Shown here: positions 9,975-21,004 of the stretch, piece by piece
How the letters are laid out: every line of letters begins with the position of its first letter
Numbering within the stretch: position 1 is the stretch's first letter
From: Erinaceus europaeus
Taxonomy: Eukaryota; Chordata; Mammalia; Eulipotyphla; Erinaceidae
NCBI RefSeq assembly: GCF_950295315.1
Contig: NC_080168.1
Span: 2,858,573 to 2,922,572, forward strand
Length of the DNA stretch: 64,000 nt
Direction of reading: 5' to 3'
Position numbers and translations under genes: made by a program
Notes under the pieces: generated by a model
The model's database searches: none
What the model was told of the DNA's origin: nothing
Seen by the model: only the letters and a program-made list of their open reading frames with translations

Positions 9975-10261
9975 TTTAATATTTATTTTATTTTATTTTA
10001 TCCCTTTTGTTGCCCTTGCTGTTTTTTTTTTATTGTTGTAGTTATTATTGTTGTTGTCATTGTTGGATAGGACAGAGAGAAATGGAGAGAGGAGGGGAAG
10101 ACAGAGAGGAGGAGAGAAAGACAGACACCTGCAGACCTGCTTCACTGCCTGTGAAGCGACTCCCCTGCAGGTGGGGAGCCGGGGCTCGAACCGGGATCCT
10201 TATGCCGGTCCTTGTGCTTTGCCTCACCTGCGCTTAACCCGCTGTGCTACAGCCCGACTCC
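9975..10261 (-). mobile_element. SINE-A, antisense
   Basis: Complete. The T-rich tail side carries TTGTTGCCCTTGCTG, followed by the GA-rich body, the core (TGCAGGTGGGGAGCCGG) and the head ending GCCCGACTCCC. It directly abuts an L1-U2 piece, so it probably inserted in that L1 tail. Confidence 0.95.
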
Positions 10262-10740
10262 CTATTTTTATTTATAAAAAGGAAGCACTGACAAAGACCA
10301 TAGGATAAGAGGGGTACAACTCCACACAGTTCTCACCATCAGAACTCCATATCCCATTCTCTCCCCTGATAGCTTTCCTATTCTTTATCCCTCTGGGAGT
10401 ATGGACCCAGGGTTATTATGGGGTGCGGAAAGTGGGAGGTCTGGCTTCTGTAATTGCTTCTCCACTGCACATGGGCGTTGACAGGTGGATACATACTCCC
10501 AGCTTATCTCTCTCTTTCCCTAGTGGGGTGGGGTTCTGGGGAAGCAGAGTGGTGGGTTTGTCTGCCAAGGGAAGTCTGGTTGGCATCCTGATGGCATATG
10601 GAACCTGGTGGCTGAAGGAAGAGTTAACATATAAAGCCATACCAATAGTTGACTAATCATGAACCTAAAGGCTGGAATATTGGAGATGAAGATTTTGGGG
10701 TCTCTGTTTGGTTTTTAACCTGTTAGAGATGAGGATAGTT
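10262..10740 (-). mobile_element. L1-U2 3'UTR fragment, antisense
   Basis: TTTATTTATAAAAAGGAAGC marks the 3' tail. TCCCTCTGGGAGTATGGACC and GCTTCTGTAATTGCTTC follow, then the extension through GAGTTAACATATAAAGCC and CATGAACCTAAAGG. The upstream limit is uncertain. Confidence 0.8.
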
Positions 10741-11084
10741 AAGCTCCTGTTTTACCAGTTCTCCCTGTGACTTACCCCAACTGCCACACTAACAAACATA
10801 AAGGCCAAACTTTCTACAGCCTGGTACGTCCTTAGCTAGTAGGGCACACTATCTCCTACCACTAGAGAAAATGTCATCACCAGCACAGATGACGTTTTCT
10901 CTGCTATCTGGACCATTTCAATGGGAGACACTGAGGAAGCAAACACTGAACACTTCCCCATGTGCCCTTCTCTTCATTTCCTTGAAGCTTTTGTCTGCTT
11001 CTGAAAGAGTCACAGGAGAAAAGAAAATCATAACCTCCATCTCCATACAATGATCAGAAAAATGAATTTTTTAAAAAATTTTTT
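10741..11084. other. no recognised feature
   Basis: It may hold more L1 3'UTR, but I cannot match it to the other copies in the window. Confidence 0.4.
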
Positions 11085-11293
11085 GTATCATCTTTATTTA
11101 TTTATTGGTTAGAGGCAGCCAGAAATTGAGAGGAAGGAGGAGGAGATAGAGAGGAAAAGAGACAGAGAGACACCTGGAGCAGGGCTTCACCACTCACAAA
11201 GCTTTCCCCCTGCAGTTGGAGACCAGGGACTTGAACCTGGGTCTTTGCTCACTGTAACTGTGCACTCAATCATGTGTGTCACCGCCCGAACCC
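11085..11293 (-). mobile_element. SINE-B, antisense
   Basis: Full antisense layout: T-rich tail, AGAGACAGAGAGACACCTGG, core AAGCTTTCCCCCTGCAG and head GTCACCGCCCGAACCCC. Confidence 0.92.
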
Positions 11294-11308
11294 CCTCAAG
11301 TTAGTGTT

Positions 11309-11560
11309 TCTTTTTTTATATTTATTTATCCCCTTTTTGTTGCCCTTGTTTTATTGTTGTAGTTATTATTATTGTTGTTGTCACTGTTGGATAGGACAGA
11401 GAGAAATGGAGAGAGGAGGGGAAGACAGAGAGGGAGAGAGAAAGACAGACACCTGCAGACCTGAATCGCTTGTGAAGCGACTCCCCTGCAGGTCCTTACA
11501 CCGGTCCTTGCCCTTTGTGCCACCTGCGCTTAACCTGCTGCGCTACTGCCCCAGACTCCC
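11309..11560 (-). mobile_element. SINE-A, antisense
   Basis: The tail side (TTGTTGCCCTTGTTTTATTG), GA-rich body and head (CGCTACTGCCCCAGACTCCC) are present. About 30 bp of the B-box region is missing compared with other copies: CCCCTGCAGGT runs directly into CCTTACACCGG. Confidence 0.93.
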
Positions 11561-12119
11561 AATGCTTCTTTTATATTGAAGTTTCTACCTACCCCGACAC
11601 GTCCAGTCTGTCTGAAGAATGTTGGGGAGTTACGCTTACTTTTCGTAACCTGTCAACATTAGCTTGAAGCAAGTCAGGTAGGGCTTCATTCATGCCATCA
11701 GCACTTAGGGTTTGTGAAATAAACAGCTGTTTGAAGCGCCATAGAGAAGAAAAGAAATGGAAGTGAAGAGACTGCGGCTTTGGATTTATACTGGGGTGTG
11801 TATGTGAGAAGGAGAGAAGGTGAAGACAGTACATTCTCTAAAGGCAGCGTGTCCGTCCATTGAAATACAACCATTGATAGTTACTGTGAGTGCTGGCTAG
11901 CACTGACCAGTGGAGACTCATCAAGTGATGGTGGTATCTGGACTTGGGCACTTTTGTAATGTTATGTGGAGATAGTAACCTTTCTAGGGGGTGATTTTCT
12001 AGTTATTTTGCTGGTTTGCACTATAACATAGGTGAGCAATGGAATGAGACATGAAAGATGGTCTTGGCAGTTCGTGGCATTAAACTCTCATTACAGGGAT
12101 TCATTTTTTGGTTAGAAAT
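11561..12119. other. no recognised feature
   Basis: Unique-looking sequence. A minus-strand frame at 11589-11834 has no recognisable domain. Confidence 0.5.
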
Positions 12120-12127
12120 AAAGCTTA

Positions 12128-12436
12128 AGGGAGTCGGGCGGTAGCACAGTGGGTTAAGCACAGGTCGTGCAAAATGAAAGGACCAGAGTAAGGATCCCGG
12201 TTCGAGCCCCCGGCTCCCCACCTGCAGGGGAGTCGCTTCATAGGAAGTGAAGCAGGTCTGCAGGTGTCTATCTTACTCTCCTCCTCTCTGTCTTCCCCTC
12301 CCCTCTCCACTTCTCTCTGTCTTATCCAACAACAATGACGTCAATAACAACAACAATAATATCGACAACAATAAATCAACAAGGGCAACAAAAGGGAATA
12401 AATAAATATTAAAAATAAAATAATAATAATAGAAAC
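12128..12436 (+). mobile_element. SINE-A, sense
   Basis: The head GGGAGTCGGGCGGTAGCAC, B-box GGTTCGAGCCC and an AATAATAATAATA tail are present. The TSD AAAGCTTA lies at 12120-12127 and 12437-12444. Confidence 0.95.
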
Positions 12437-12444
12437 AAAGCTTA

Positions 12445-12947
12445 GCAATAAGAACAGCAGAATTCAGAATAAGTCTTGGCGGCCAGACAATCTGTTCTTA
12501 AGATTGGTGAATAACACAACTTCCTCATAAGAACTTACCTGTACCAAGTACCCACAGAATGTTCTGAAAATCTATAGTCAAAGGGGGCTAATTTTTGCAT
12601 GACTTAGAGAGGTAACAAAAACAGAGAACTGTTTCTGTGGAACTTTCTTTGCAGCCCTTGCCTTGCCTGAGAGGCACTGAGATACACATAGATCTGTCGA
12701 GCTCCCTGTGAGAAAGGAGGTGGAGAAAGAGGAGCCTCAGCTGCCACTTTCAACATGAACCATGTTGGTTCTCTCCTCTTTATCCTTCTCCTTCCCTTCC
12801 CCCCTCTTCCCCTTCCTCCTTCGCCTCCTCCTCCTTCTCTCGCTCCTTGGAAATCGAACTGGGCCGTTTCACCTCAGGAAACTGACTTTGATTCATTCCA
12901 GAATAAAAAATAAAGATAAATACTGCTGGGCTGACAAAATATTTCAT
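12445..12947. other. unique sequence with a short CT-rich patch at 12770-12845
   Basis: No gene recognised. The CT-rich patch produces the Ser/Phe/Leu frame seen here. Confidence 0.5.
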
Positions 12948-13187
12948 AGGGCTACGTGATGGTATACCTGCTTGAACACACATATTACAGTGCTGAAGGA
13001 CCCAGGTTCAAGACCTTGGTGCTCACAAGAAAAAACTTCATGAGTGGTGAAGCAGGGCTTCAGGCTTCTTTTTCTCCCCCTACCCCCCACCCAACCTTTT
13101 TCAATTTACCTCTGTCTCTATCCAAAATAAATAAATATACAAGCACTACATTAAAAAAAAAAAAAATATATATATATATATATATAT
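12948..13187 (+). mobile_element. SINE-B, sense, tail with (TA)n
   Basis: The head GTGATGGTATACCTGCTTG, B-box CCCAGGTTCAAGACC, CT body and tail AATAAATAAATATAC are followed by A13 and a (TA)n run. Confidence 0.9.
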
Positions 13188-13189
13188 TA

Positions 13190-14276
13190 AACAAGTCATA
13201 AATTTATCCATAGCAAAATTCCCTTAACTCATGGCTTGGGTCTCTAGCCCAGCACTGGGACATCACTAAGCTATAAGTTTTCTCTGAAGGTATTTCTCTC
13301 ACAATCCAGCAGGTGACTTCAGAGTTCCTAAGCTGAATGTTTAAGCTTTCTGCATTAGATGAGGTGCTTACTGAAGCATCCAGCACAGTGTCAAGGTGGA
13401 GCCAAAACCAAGTATGCATCGCCTTCTTCCTGATTTCTGTTCTTGCTTCCTGATGCCTAACAGTGTGTGAAATCTCCCTGTGAGGACACAGGGAATTTCT
13501 AAGATGATGTCTCAAAACAAATTTCTGAGCCCTCAAGAAAGTGAAGATCATGAAGACAGTTCTTCTCATAACATGAGCTTTTTTTTTTTTTTTTTTTTGT
13601 AAATTTGCAAGATGCTTAAGGTCATCTCTAGCTTCCTGGTGAGTTCTGCTTAATTGGATCTCAATGAGGTTCCATTTTGTTCAATCAACACATTAGAGAA
13701 GAAATTATTTGTATCAATTTGTGGCCTATTTTTGCTGTTTGTTTTGATCATCACAAGCTATTTTCAATTTGAAAATGTATCATTGATTGATGGGGAACAT
13801 TCATTAAAAGCTAAAATTTAATTATGCAACACAACAAAGCATATTTGCTTTTATTTCTCTTCTCCTGGGAAGAATGGTATGAAATGAGTTTTTCTTGTCC
13901 CTTTATAGCCATTCTCAGAATGTTCAGAATGGGCCAGTGGATGATGCTACCTGAGAAGTAATAAATGTATTTAACTTTTTTTTTTTTATCTTTCCATATT
14001 GTCTTAGAGTCTGCTTAGAATCTGGTGTGGAAAAGTGAGCACACACAGAAACACACCACCTACTGTCAATATCCTGGCAAAGATAAGTTCCATATAATAG
14101 TGACAGAAGAATGATTATGCTAAACATCACAGTGAGCAAATAAAGGTTGTCTCAAACATTTAGTGAGTTTAAATATGTCAGCCACAGTCTTGGGCATAAA
14201 GTACATAAAAGATTATAATTAAATTCTATATGTGTATGTGTGAATTTGGGCCTCATAAACATATGCTTTAACTTCT
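13190..14276. other. repeat-poor region, about 1.1 kb
   Basis: Only poly-T runs (13571-13588, 13977-13987) interrupt it. The AT-rich stretch from about 13680 to 13850 looks like ordinary unique non-coding DNA. The 121-residue minus-strand frame at 13204-13569 shows no domain I recognise. Confidence 0.5.
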
Positions 14277-14348
14277 CCCAGGCCAATATGTTTAATCCAG
14301 TTAGAGAAACAGGGTGACAGAGAAAGGGAAAGAAAAGGGGGGGGGGTG

Positions 14349-14490
14349 TTCAAGTCCCCGGTTTCTACCTACAAGGGGAAAGTTTCATGAGTGGTGCAGG
14401 TGTCTCTTTGTGTCTCTTTCCCTTTCAATCCCCTCTCTCCTCTAGACTTCTCTCTGTCTCTATCTAATAAATAAATAAACAAATAATATA
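14349..14490 (+). mobile_element. SINE-B, sense, 5'-truncated
   Basis: It starts at the B-box region (TGTTCAAGTCCCCGG) and continues through the core AAGGGGAAAGTTTCATGAG and CT body to AATAAATAAATAAAC. The tRNA head is replaced by a G-rich run. Confidence 0.8.
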
Positions 14491-14496
14491 TATATT

Positions 14497-14640
14497 AGAA
14501 TTTACTTATTTATTGATGAGAAAGATACGAGGAGAGAAAGAACCAGATATCACTCTGGTACATGTGCTGCCGGGGATCAAACTCAGGACCTCATGGCTGA
14601 GAATCCAATGCTTTATCTACTGCACCACCTCTCAGACTGC
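14497..14640 (-). mobile_element. SINE-D, antisense
   Basis: The antisense B-box region (GGGATCAAACTCAGGACC) and head (ATGCTTTATCTACTGCACC) resemble a tRNA-like SINE head. The tail side begins TTACTTATTTATTGATGAG. Confidence 0.8.
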
Positions 14641-14689
14641 CAAATAAAATATGTTTTAAAAACATTATTCCTTAATAAGAGAGAACGAG

Positions 14690-14890
14690 GTTGGTGTATT
14701 CCACCAAATTAAAAGTCTTTTGGATGGGGATAGGGGGATTTGTTCAGGTCCTGAAACATGATGACAGAGGAGGACCTAGTGGTAGTGGTGTTTAAATTGT
14801 TATGTGGAAAACTGAGAATTGTTACACATGTACAAACTGCTATAGTTTACTGCTGACTGCAAACCCCTAACCTCCTCAATAAAAAGCAAA
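14690..14890 (+). mobile_element. L1-U1 3'UTR end, sense
   Basis: TTGGTGTATTCCACCAAA, GAGGACCTAGTGG, GTTATGTGGAAAACTGAG and TGTACAAACTGC, ending CCTCAATAAAAAG. It is the same 3' end type as at 9.0-9.2 kb and 53.9 kb. Confidence 0.8.
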
Positions 14891-14999
14891 AAGGAGGTCA
14901 GCTGGGGTGGGGAGACTCTGATTTCCCTGACATTCTCCTGTGAGGCTGGGGCTTGAATCTGGGCCCTATGACTTACCTGCTGAACTACCTACTGTAGTT

Positions 15000-15480
15000 A
15001 TATATTTTGAATAGCTCCATCCTCTAAATCTCCTTCCCTACATGTTACAGACAAGAAAAGAGAGATACAGAGAACCTAAAACCAAAATGGTGACTACCGT
15101 CAGGGGAGACAGTGAGAGACCCAAGATAAAAGTGAGTGTCTTGGGTGAGGGAAACAGATCAGCTGGCTCGGGTGCAGTTTTGTTATACGCATGCTTGGGG
15201 TTGAGCCTGGCACCTGCTATACTGAAGGAAGCTCTTGTGGTTTATTTCACTTTGTTTCTTTGTCTCTGCCCTTCTGGCTCTATGTAAAGATATCTGGGTG
15301 TCCTTTTCCCAGATGTGTGTCCTCTCTACCATTCTAGGATGTCTACTTTATTCGTTCCTTCTAGCAGCAAATTATTACACACAACTATTGACTTAAAACA
15401 GCACAAATTCATTATCCTAGTTGTCTGCATTCTGGAATCAGTAGTCCAAAACAGGTCTTCTCACTGTTTGAGATTCATAG
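15000..15480. other. no recognised feature
   Basis: Unique-looking. A plus-strand frame at 15042-15287 lacks a recognisable domain. Confidence 0.45.
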
Positions 15481-15668
15481 TGCATTGAATCGACCTTCTC
15501 GTGGTGCATCCCGTGAGTCCCCATTTATTGGGGAAACTGACGATCCTTCCTAGCCGACTGAATCCACATGGATCCCAGTCACTTTCAAAGCCAGCAACAA
15601 GCAGACATCAGGCTCAACCTGACGCTGTTGACTGGCTACGGAAGAAGGGCAAACGCTAGAAGAAGAAG
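15481..15668 (+). mobile_element. short non-autonomous Vingi derivative, copy 1
   Basis: About 188 bp. The first 125 bp (CTTCTCGTGGTGCATCCCGTG and on) matches the copy at 62.4 kb almost base for base. From 15606 it reads HQAQPDAVDWLRKKGKR-stop, the same C-terminus as the Vingi fragment at 2.1 kb, then AAGAAGAAG. It therefore keeps the parent's 3' recognition end and lacks the polymerase. Published internally deleted Vingi families in hedgehog fit this. No convincing TSD was found. Confidence 0.88.
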
Positions 15669-15789
15669 CAATCTGTGCTTCCTTTTAGGGGATCAAGGAG
15701 CAATCAGTTTCCTGGTCTTCTCCAGTTTCTAGACACTGCCTATATTTTTTAGCTCATGGGCCTGTCCCAGTTTCCAAGCCAGCAATGGT

Positions 15790-15980
15790 TAGTCATGCTG
15801 GCTAGGACAGAATGAAATGGAGGGAGGAGGAGAAGACAGAGAAAGGGAGAGAAAGATAGACATCTGAAGACCTGCTTCACTGCTTTTGAAGCAACTCCCC
15901 TGCAGGTGAAGAGCCTGGCTGGAACTGGGATCCTTGTGCTTTGCACCACCTGCACTTAACCCGCTGTGCTGCTGCCCACC
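15790..15980 (-). mobile_element. SINE-A, antisense, tail-truncated
   Basis: It contains the GA-rich body, the core (TGAAGCAACTCCCCTGCAGG), an antisense B-box region and a head ending CTGCCCACC. The CAACAATAATAA-type region is absent. It adjoins L1-U2 sequence. Confidence 0.85.
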
Positions 15981-16605
15981 TAATTCCCCCAAATTCTTTA
16001 AGGAGTGCAGAAGGTGGGAGTTCTGGCTTCTGTAGTTGCTTTTCCCCTGGACATGGATGATGGCAGGTGGTTCCATACCCCCAGCCTGTTTCTATCTTTC
16101 CCTAGCAGGGAAGGGCTCTCGAGAGAGGAGGTTCTAGGACATATTGGTGAGGTTGTCTGCTCAGGGAGGTCAGGACAGAACCATGATAGTGTCTGAAATT
16201 TGGAGGCTGAAAGGAGGTAAGTTATAAAACAGGACAAGTTGCTTAATAAACATGAACCCAAAAGTAGGAATAGAGGAGATGAAATTAGGGGTCTTCATGT
16301 GGAAAGAAGCTAGGAAACCTACTTTAGGCATATCCCAAGACACCAACGAATCCAGTAATTTCTGCCTGAGGCTGAGAGTTAAAACTGAAGGCCAGTAGAG
16401 GAGGAAATTCAAAGCAGGATTTGACTGAATTTCGAGTAGGGCACCAAAGTAAAAACCCTGGGTTAAGGGTGAGGGTGGATGTTCCCTTTCATGTGGCAGG
16501 GGGAGGGGGAAGGGAGGTGGGTTGGACCACAGTCTTTTGGTGGTGGAAATGGTGTTTATGTACACTCCTATTAATCTGTAGTCATATAAAATAATGAAAG
16601 ACAGT
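15981..16605 (-). mobile_element. L1-U2 3'UTR patchwork
   Basis: From GGAGTGCAGAAGGTGGGAG to CATGAACCCAAAAG it matches L1-U2 in antisense. Beyond about 16430 a GGCACCAAAGTAAAAACCC segment and a G-rich stretch look like L1 3'UTR in the sense direction. The boundary and relation of the two parts are uncertain. Confidence 0.6.
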
Positions 16606-17738
16606 TACTGATTCATGGTCATCGTATCTTTGATTCTGATTTTATTTATTTATTTTTTTAGTTCAGTACTTTTTACAGACATTTAAACTTCCTTTCCTTT
16701 GTATCTTTTTGTCAGTCAGTTGCTCACACAGTTTCTCTCTCCTTCACTTATCCTCCTCACGTTCAATTTTCTTTACTTGTAAGCACTCTTCGAATGAGCA
16801 AGGGCATTTAATCTCCCGATGCAAAGTGTAGGCCACTGTAGATTTGTGTCTCCTGCGAAGCTAAATGCTGTACTGACTGTCTTGTGGAACAGATCGCAGG
16901 CCGGAATGTGGAATACTAATATTCTCAAATCGAAGTCAAGAAGAAATCCAGGATGCACCCCCTCGGCCCCCTGGAGCTGACAGTGATCTATTGATTACCC
17001 TTCTGAGCACAGCCTCTGTAATAACACAGTGGATTACTCTCGCGATCTGTCAAGGCCTGTGGTCTCTCATCTTTAGTCTCAGGAGAACAAGACATTACAC
17101 ACAATAAGTGGGTGGTAAATCACTTTTTTTTTTTTTTGGAGATGGGAATTGTTTTTAAATGCTCTTAGCTACTGCTTAGAAGAGACGTATAAAGTAGAAT
17201 CTATTGTCAAATGAAAAATCTGTAAGGAAAGTTAATAATTATCCCATAATGTCTTTCTCTGAGATGGGCTGTGTTGTGGCCTCTGTTCTCCGAGGAGATT
17301 GCCTTTATTCATTTTCTCCTCCTAAGTCGTGTAAAAAATCCGTGGGGTCTAATCACTCCTGGCGCTGCCTGTGGCTCCTCTGAGAATTGATGATTCAACC
17401 TCAGTGTTTCTTTGCCGACATCCTGGGCTCCCCTCCTAGACCTCACAGCCTGAATGCCTTGGAGAAAAATGATTCCTCCCCCACAGTCATCCTTCAGCCC
17501 AGCCCAGACTTGCCATCCTGCTTCCCTTCCCTTGCCAGCCTGGAGACTTCCTTTAAAGACAGCAAGCCCTGAGAAGCTGCTCTTGAAGTTGGTGTTCGTT
17601 CTATGCCCAGCTGCTCGGAAACAGAAACTGACCACACGTGCCTGTGAAGTGGGGTGAGAAGCCTTTCTCCTGCAGCCCTAATTTAAGGCAGAAACTGTGG
17701 ACATCATCAAGGCCTTATATTGGCTGTGGAAGCCTTTT
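16606..17738. other. repeat-poor island, about 1.1 kb
   Basis: No SINE or L1 was recognised. It contains scattered CpGs (for example CTCTCGCGATCTGTC near 17038) and moderately GC-rich stretches near 17350-17650. Overlapping frames on both strands at 17309-17657 show no domain. It could hold a conserved non-coding element, but nothing proves that. Confidence 0.4.
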
Positions 17739-17764
17739 GTGGAATTGTGTGTGTTTTTTTAAAG

Positions 17765-18061
17765 CTTTTTTTAAAAAATATTTATTTATTATTTATTCCC
17801 TTTTGTTGCCCTTGTTGTTTTATTGTTGTAGTTATTATTGTTGTTGATGCCATCGTTGTTGGATAAGACAGAGAGAAATGGAGAGAGGAGGGGAAGACAG
17901 AGAGGGGAGAGAGAAAGACAGACATCTGCAGACCTGCTTCACAGCCTGTGAAACCACTCTCCTGCAGGTGGGGCTCCAGGGGCTCCAACCGGGATCCTTA
18001 TGCCAGTCCTTGTGCTTTGCACCACGTGCGCTTATCCCCCTGCACTAACTGCCCGACTCCC
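17765..18061 (-). mobile_element. SINE-A, antisense
   Basis: Complete antisense copy. The TSD is 12 bp with one mismatch: GTGGAATTGTGT at 17739-17750 and GTGAAATTGTGT at 18062-18073. Confidence 0.95.
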
Positions 18062-18239
18062 GTGAAATTGTGTTTTGACCCTTGGCAAATATGTCTGTCA
18101 TGGCGGTTCACACCAGATCTTAAGAAGTCTATAACTTAAATAACTTTAAGAACTACTACGTGGTGATTGCCTAAGTTGTTAATTCTGAGGCCCTACACAC
18201 GTGCTGGACATGCTTAAAAAATGTTTTATTTCAGAAAGA

Positions 18240-18291
18240 GAGAGAGAGAGAGATGGTGCTGCACCTGGTTGAACACACACACGTTACCAAG

Positions 18292-18334
<43 letters not shown>

Positions 18335-18590
18335 GCTGCACCTGGTTGAACACACACACATTACCAAGCACGAGAACCCAGGTTCAAGTCTTCGTACCTC
18401 ATCAACGGGGAAAAGCTTCATGTGTGCTGAAGCAGATCTGCTGTCATCTTTCTGTCTCTCTCTCCATCTTAATTTGTCTCTGTCCTGTCAAATCAAATGG
18501 CAAAAAAAAAAAAAAGGAAAATAGTGGCTGATAGTTTGTCATGCAGTCACCAAGCCCCAGTGATAACCCTGGTGGCAAGAAAGAAAGAAA
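18240..18590 (+). mobile_element. SINE-B, long form, with duplicated (GA)n-head unit
   Basis: The head segment ATGRTGCTGCACCTGGTTGA occurs at about 18252 and 18330, each preceded by a (GA)n run. One unit of about 78 bp is thus tandemly duplicated. The rest of the SINE follows once: B-box CCCAGGTTCAAGTC, body, and an extension with CCCAGTGATAACCCTGGTGG. Confidence 0.85.
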
Positions 18591-18735
18591 GAGAGAAAGA
18601 AAGAAAGAGCAAGGAGACAGGGAGGAAAGAAGACGGGGAGGAAAAAAGAATGAAAGAAAAAGTGAAGGAAGAAGAAAAGAAAGGAAGGACAGAAGGAAAA
18701 AAAAGGGAAAGAGAAGAAGAAATAAAGAAGCCAGA
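18582..18735. repeat. purine-rich (GAAA/GGAA)n tail region
   Basis: About 150 bp with nearly all purines on the plus strand, continuing from the SINE-B tail. Frames rich in Lys/Glu/Arg on one strand and Phe/Leu/Ser on the other are artefacts. Confidence 0.9.
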
Positions 18736-18854
18736 AAATCAATCCAGTGCATATACTGTTAGGGACCAAACCAGGAGCCTCTGATATGCAACTCCCATAC
18801 TTTGACAGGTAAGATATTATCCTCTCCAACAGATGTTTAAATATAAACCTTTAA

Positions 18855-18885
18855 AAAAGTATTTATTTCTATGTATTTATATATC

Positions 18886-18921
<36 letters not shown>

Positions 18922-19028
18922 AACACCTCCACCACCACCAGAGCATCACTAGCATATGCAATGCTGGAAATGAACTTGGGAATCCTTTTATAACTTCAGT
19001 GTTCTATTCACTGTACCCATTCCCAGGC
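18855..19028 (-). mobile_element. SINE-D-like, antisense, with (GA)n
   Basis: A tail side with TATTTATTTCTATGTATTT is followed by a pure (GA)n run at 18890-18920, then the antisense B-box region (GGAAATGAACTTGGG) and head. Confidence 0.65.
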
Positions 19029-19199
19029 TACAGAAATAAACTATTTTTCAAAGGTTTAAACTTTGTTAGTAATCAGAAGTGAAGATCTATTCATGAGAGA
19101 CAGTGTTTTGCTTATCACTTACCTTGGTTGGTGAACATTACCTTAACTTTGACGTTAACAAAGATGTTAGGAGGCAGAAGCTCTCACACTCTGGTTTAG

Positions 19200-19480
19200 G
19201 AGTTTATACTCTGGGCAGCAATTTGTAAAAGTCTTGGAATATACATATGGTTGGATCAGCAATTCTGTGTGGAGGAATTTGTCCTAAGGGAAAGAATTGG
19301 ACAAGCGTGCAAAGATTTATCTCCAGTGTTTATTGCAGTCCTGTTTATAGTACCAAGAAGTCCATAACTCTACAATAAAGACTTTTTTAAAAGTCCCTTA
19401 GACAGCACTCATAAAATGGATGTCCCCAAATAAAGAAATAGCACATTTGTCAATATGGAAAGAGAATGATAGTAAATAAA
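19200..19480 (+). mobile_element. ancient L1 (L1M-type) 3' fragment
   Basis: Segments such as AATTTGTCCTAAGGGAAAG, GCAAAGATTTATCTCC and GTTTATTGCAGTCCTGTTTAT follow the order of the ORF2 3' region in old mammalian L1s. Many differences fit great age. This rests on recall, without alignment. Confidence 0.55.
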
Positions 19481-19631
19481 CACACTGGCTCTGAAATAGT
19501 ATGTAAAGTGTTGACTCAAAAGCACATTGGTTAAGCATAAATAGGAAGATAATCTGACCATTCACTTAAAAAGTAGCCACAAAACTGGCATTATGCTTAC
19601 ATCTATTTAGATATTAGTCTGCTTCCTTTCT

Positions 19632-19913
19632 TTTTTATTATATTTATGTTTTTATTCCCTTTTGTTGCCCTTGTTGTTTTTATTGTTGTAGTTATTATTG
19701 ATGTTGTCATTGTTGGTTAGGACAGAGAGAAATGGAGAGAGGAGGGGAAGACAGAGAAGGGGAGAGAAAGACAGACACCTGCAGACCTGCTTCACCACCT
19801 GTGAAGTGACTCCCCTGCAGGTGGGAAGCCGGGGGATCGAACCAGGATCCTTATGCTGGTCCTTGTGCTTTGTGCCACCTGCACTTAACCTGCTGCGCTA
19901 CTGCCCAACTCCC
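19632..19913 (-). mobile_element. SINE-A, antisense, perfect 16-bp TSD
   Basis: AGTCTGCTTCCTTTCT flanks the copy at 19616-19631 and 19914-19929 with no mismatch. Tail region, body, core and head are all present, so the copy is complete and fairly recent. Confidence 0.97.
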
Positions 19914-20059
19914 AGTCTGCTTCCTTTCTAAAGTCTATCTATTGTCAGCAAACCTTCATCACAGATACCACAGATATTATAAACTTACATGTAATAGATG
20001 ACAAAAAATTAATTAATTAAATTAATTAATTAATTCTCAGTGACAAGGGACTATGATTT

Positions 20060-20256
20060 TTCTAAATCTTTATTTATTTATTGTATAGAGACAACCAGAA
20101 ATCAAGAAGGAAGGGGGAGATAGAGAGGGAGACTCCTGCAGCCCTGCTTCACCATTTGCAAAGCTTTCCCCCTGCAGGTGGCGACTGGGGACTTGAACCC
20201 GGGTCCTTGAGCAGTGTAACATGTGTGCTTAACCAGATGTGCCACCACTCAGTCTC
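20060..20256 (-). mobile_element. SINE-B, antisense
   Basis: AATCTTTATTTATTTATTG tail, body, AAGCTTTCCCCCTGCAGGTG core, GGACTTGAACCCGGGTCC B-box region and GCCACCACTCAGTCT head. Confidence 0.93.
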
Positions 20257-20378
20257 AGGGAGTATGTTTTTGAATGCAGGCAATTTTCTGCAATGGTCTA
20301 TTGGATACACTTTCATATTATTACTGGCGTGAAGTATTCAGACATTGAACTATGGGTCTGTAGAAAGGACATTTCTTT

Positions 20379-20614
20379 TTAATGTTTTTATTTTTTTTTA
20401 ATTTTTAATTTTTTTATATTTACCTATTTATTTATTGCAAAGCCAGAAATTTAGAAGGAAAGGTGGTGAGAGAGAGGAAAAAGACATCAAGACACTTGCA
20501 GCACTGCTTCTCCACTTGCAAAGCTTTCCACCTGCAGGTGGGGGCTGGGGCCTTGAACCAGTTCTTGCACATTATAACATGTGCACTAAACAGAGTACAC
20601 CACCACCCGGCCCC
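20379..20614 (-). mobile_element. SINE-B, antisense, 13-bp TSD
   Basis: AGGACATTTCTTT lies at 20366-20378 and 20615-20627 exactly. The head ends CACCACCCGGCCCC. Confidence 0.96.
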
Positions 20615-20774
20615 AGGACATTTCTTTCTGAAGAGATCAATCCCCATATACACTTTTTTTCTTACAGTTTAATTCTATTTCTTTATTTTATTTTTATTGA
20701 TAGGGTTATCTTTAATATTTGGTGACTAAACAACAACTCCACCACTACACATGACTGTTCCCTCCCTTTCCTAT

Positions 20775-20958
20775 ATTTATTTTTCTTTAATGACAGAAAC
20801 AGCAAAAAATACAGAGGGATAGACAGGGTGAAAGAGAGAGGAGATTCTACTGCGGCACTAATTTGACACTTGTGAAGTTGCCTCCTGGGGTCTTGAATCT
20901 AGGTCCTTATACATAGTAATGTGTGCACTATGCCAGATATGTCACTAAACGCCTCTCT
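20775..20958 (-). mobile_element. SINE-B-like, antisense, diverged
   Basis: The layout is that of SINE-B (TATTTATTTTTCTTTAATG tail, GTCTTGAATCTAGGTCC B-box region) but with many differences, so it is an older copy. Confidence 0.65.
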
Positions 20959-21004
20959 CCCTTATGCATTTTGCATCAGTGTAGAAATGTCCTCTTTTTA
21001 AACA

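Noticed and set aside
10048..10308. Recurring protein-like pattern DRTERNGERRGRQRG...DRHLQTCFTACEATPLQVG in many places
   Set aside because: It is the antisense translation of the SINE-A body. It repeats at every antisense SINE-A copy and drifts with SINE mutations.
17309..17657. Overlapping frames on both strands in GC-richer DNA as a possible exon
   Set aside because: No domain, no convincing splice sites, and the frames are mutually exclusive. They are kept only as part of an unannotated island.
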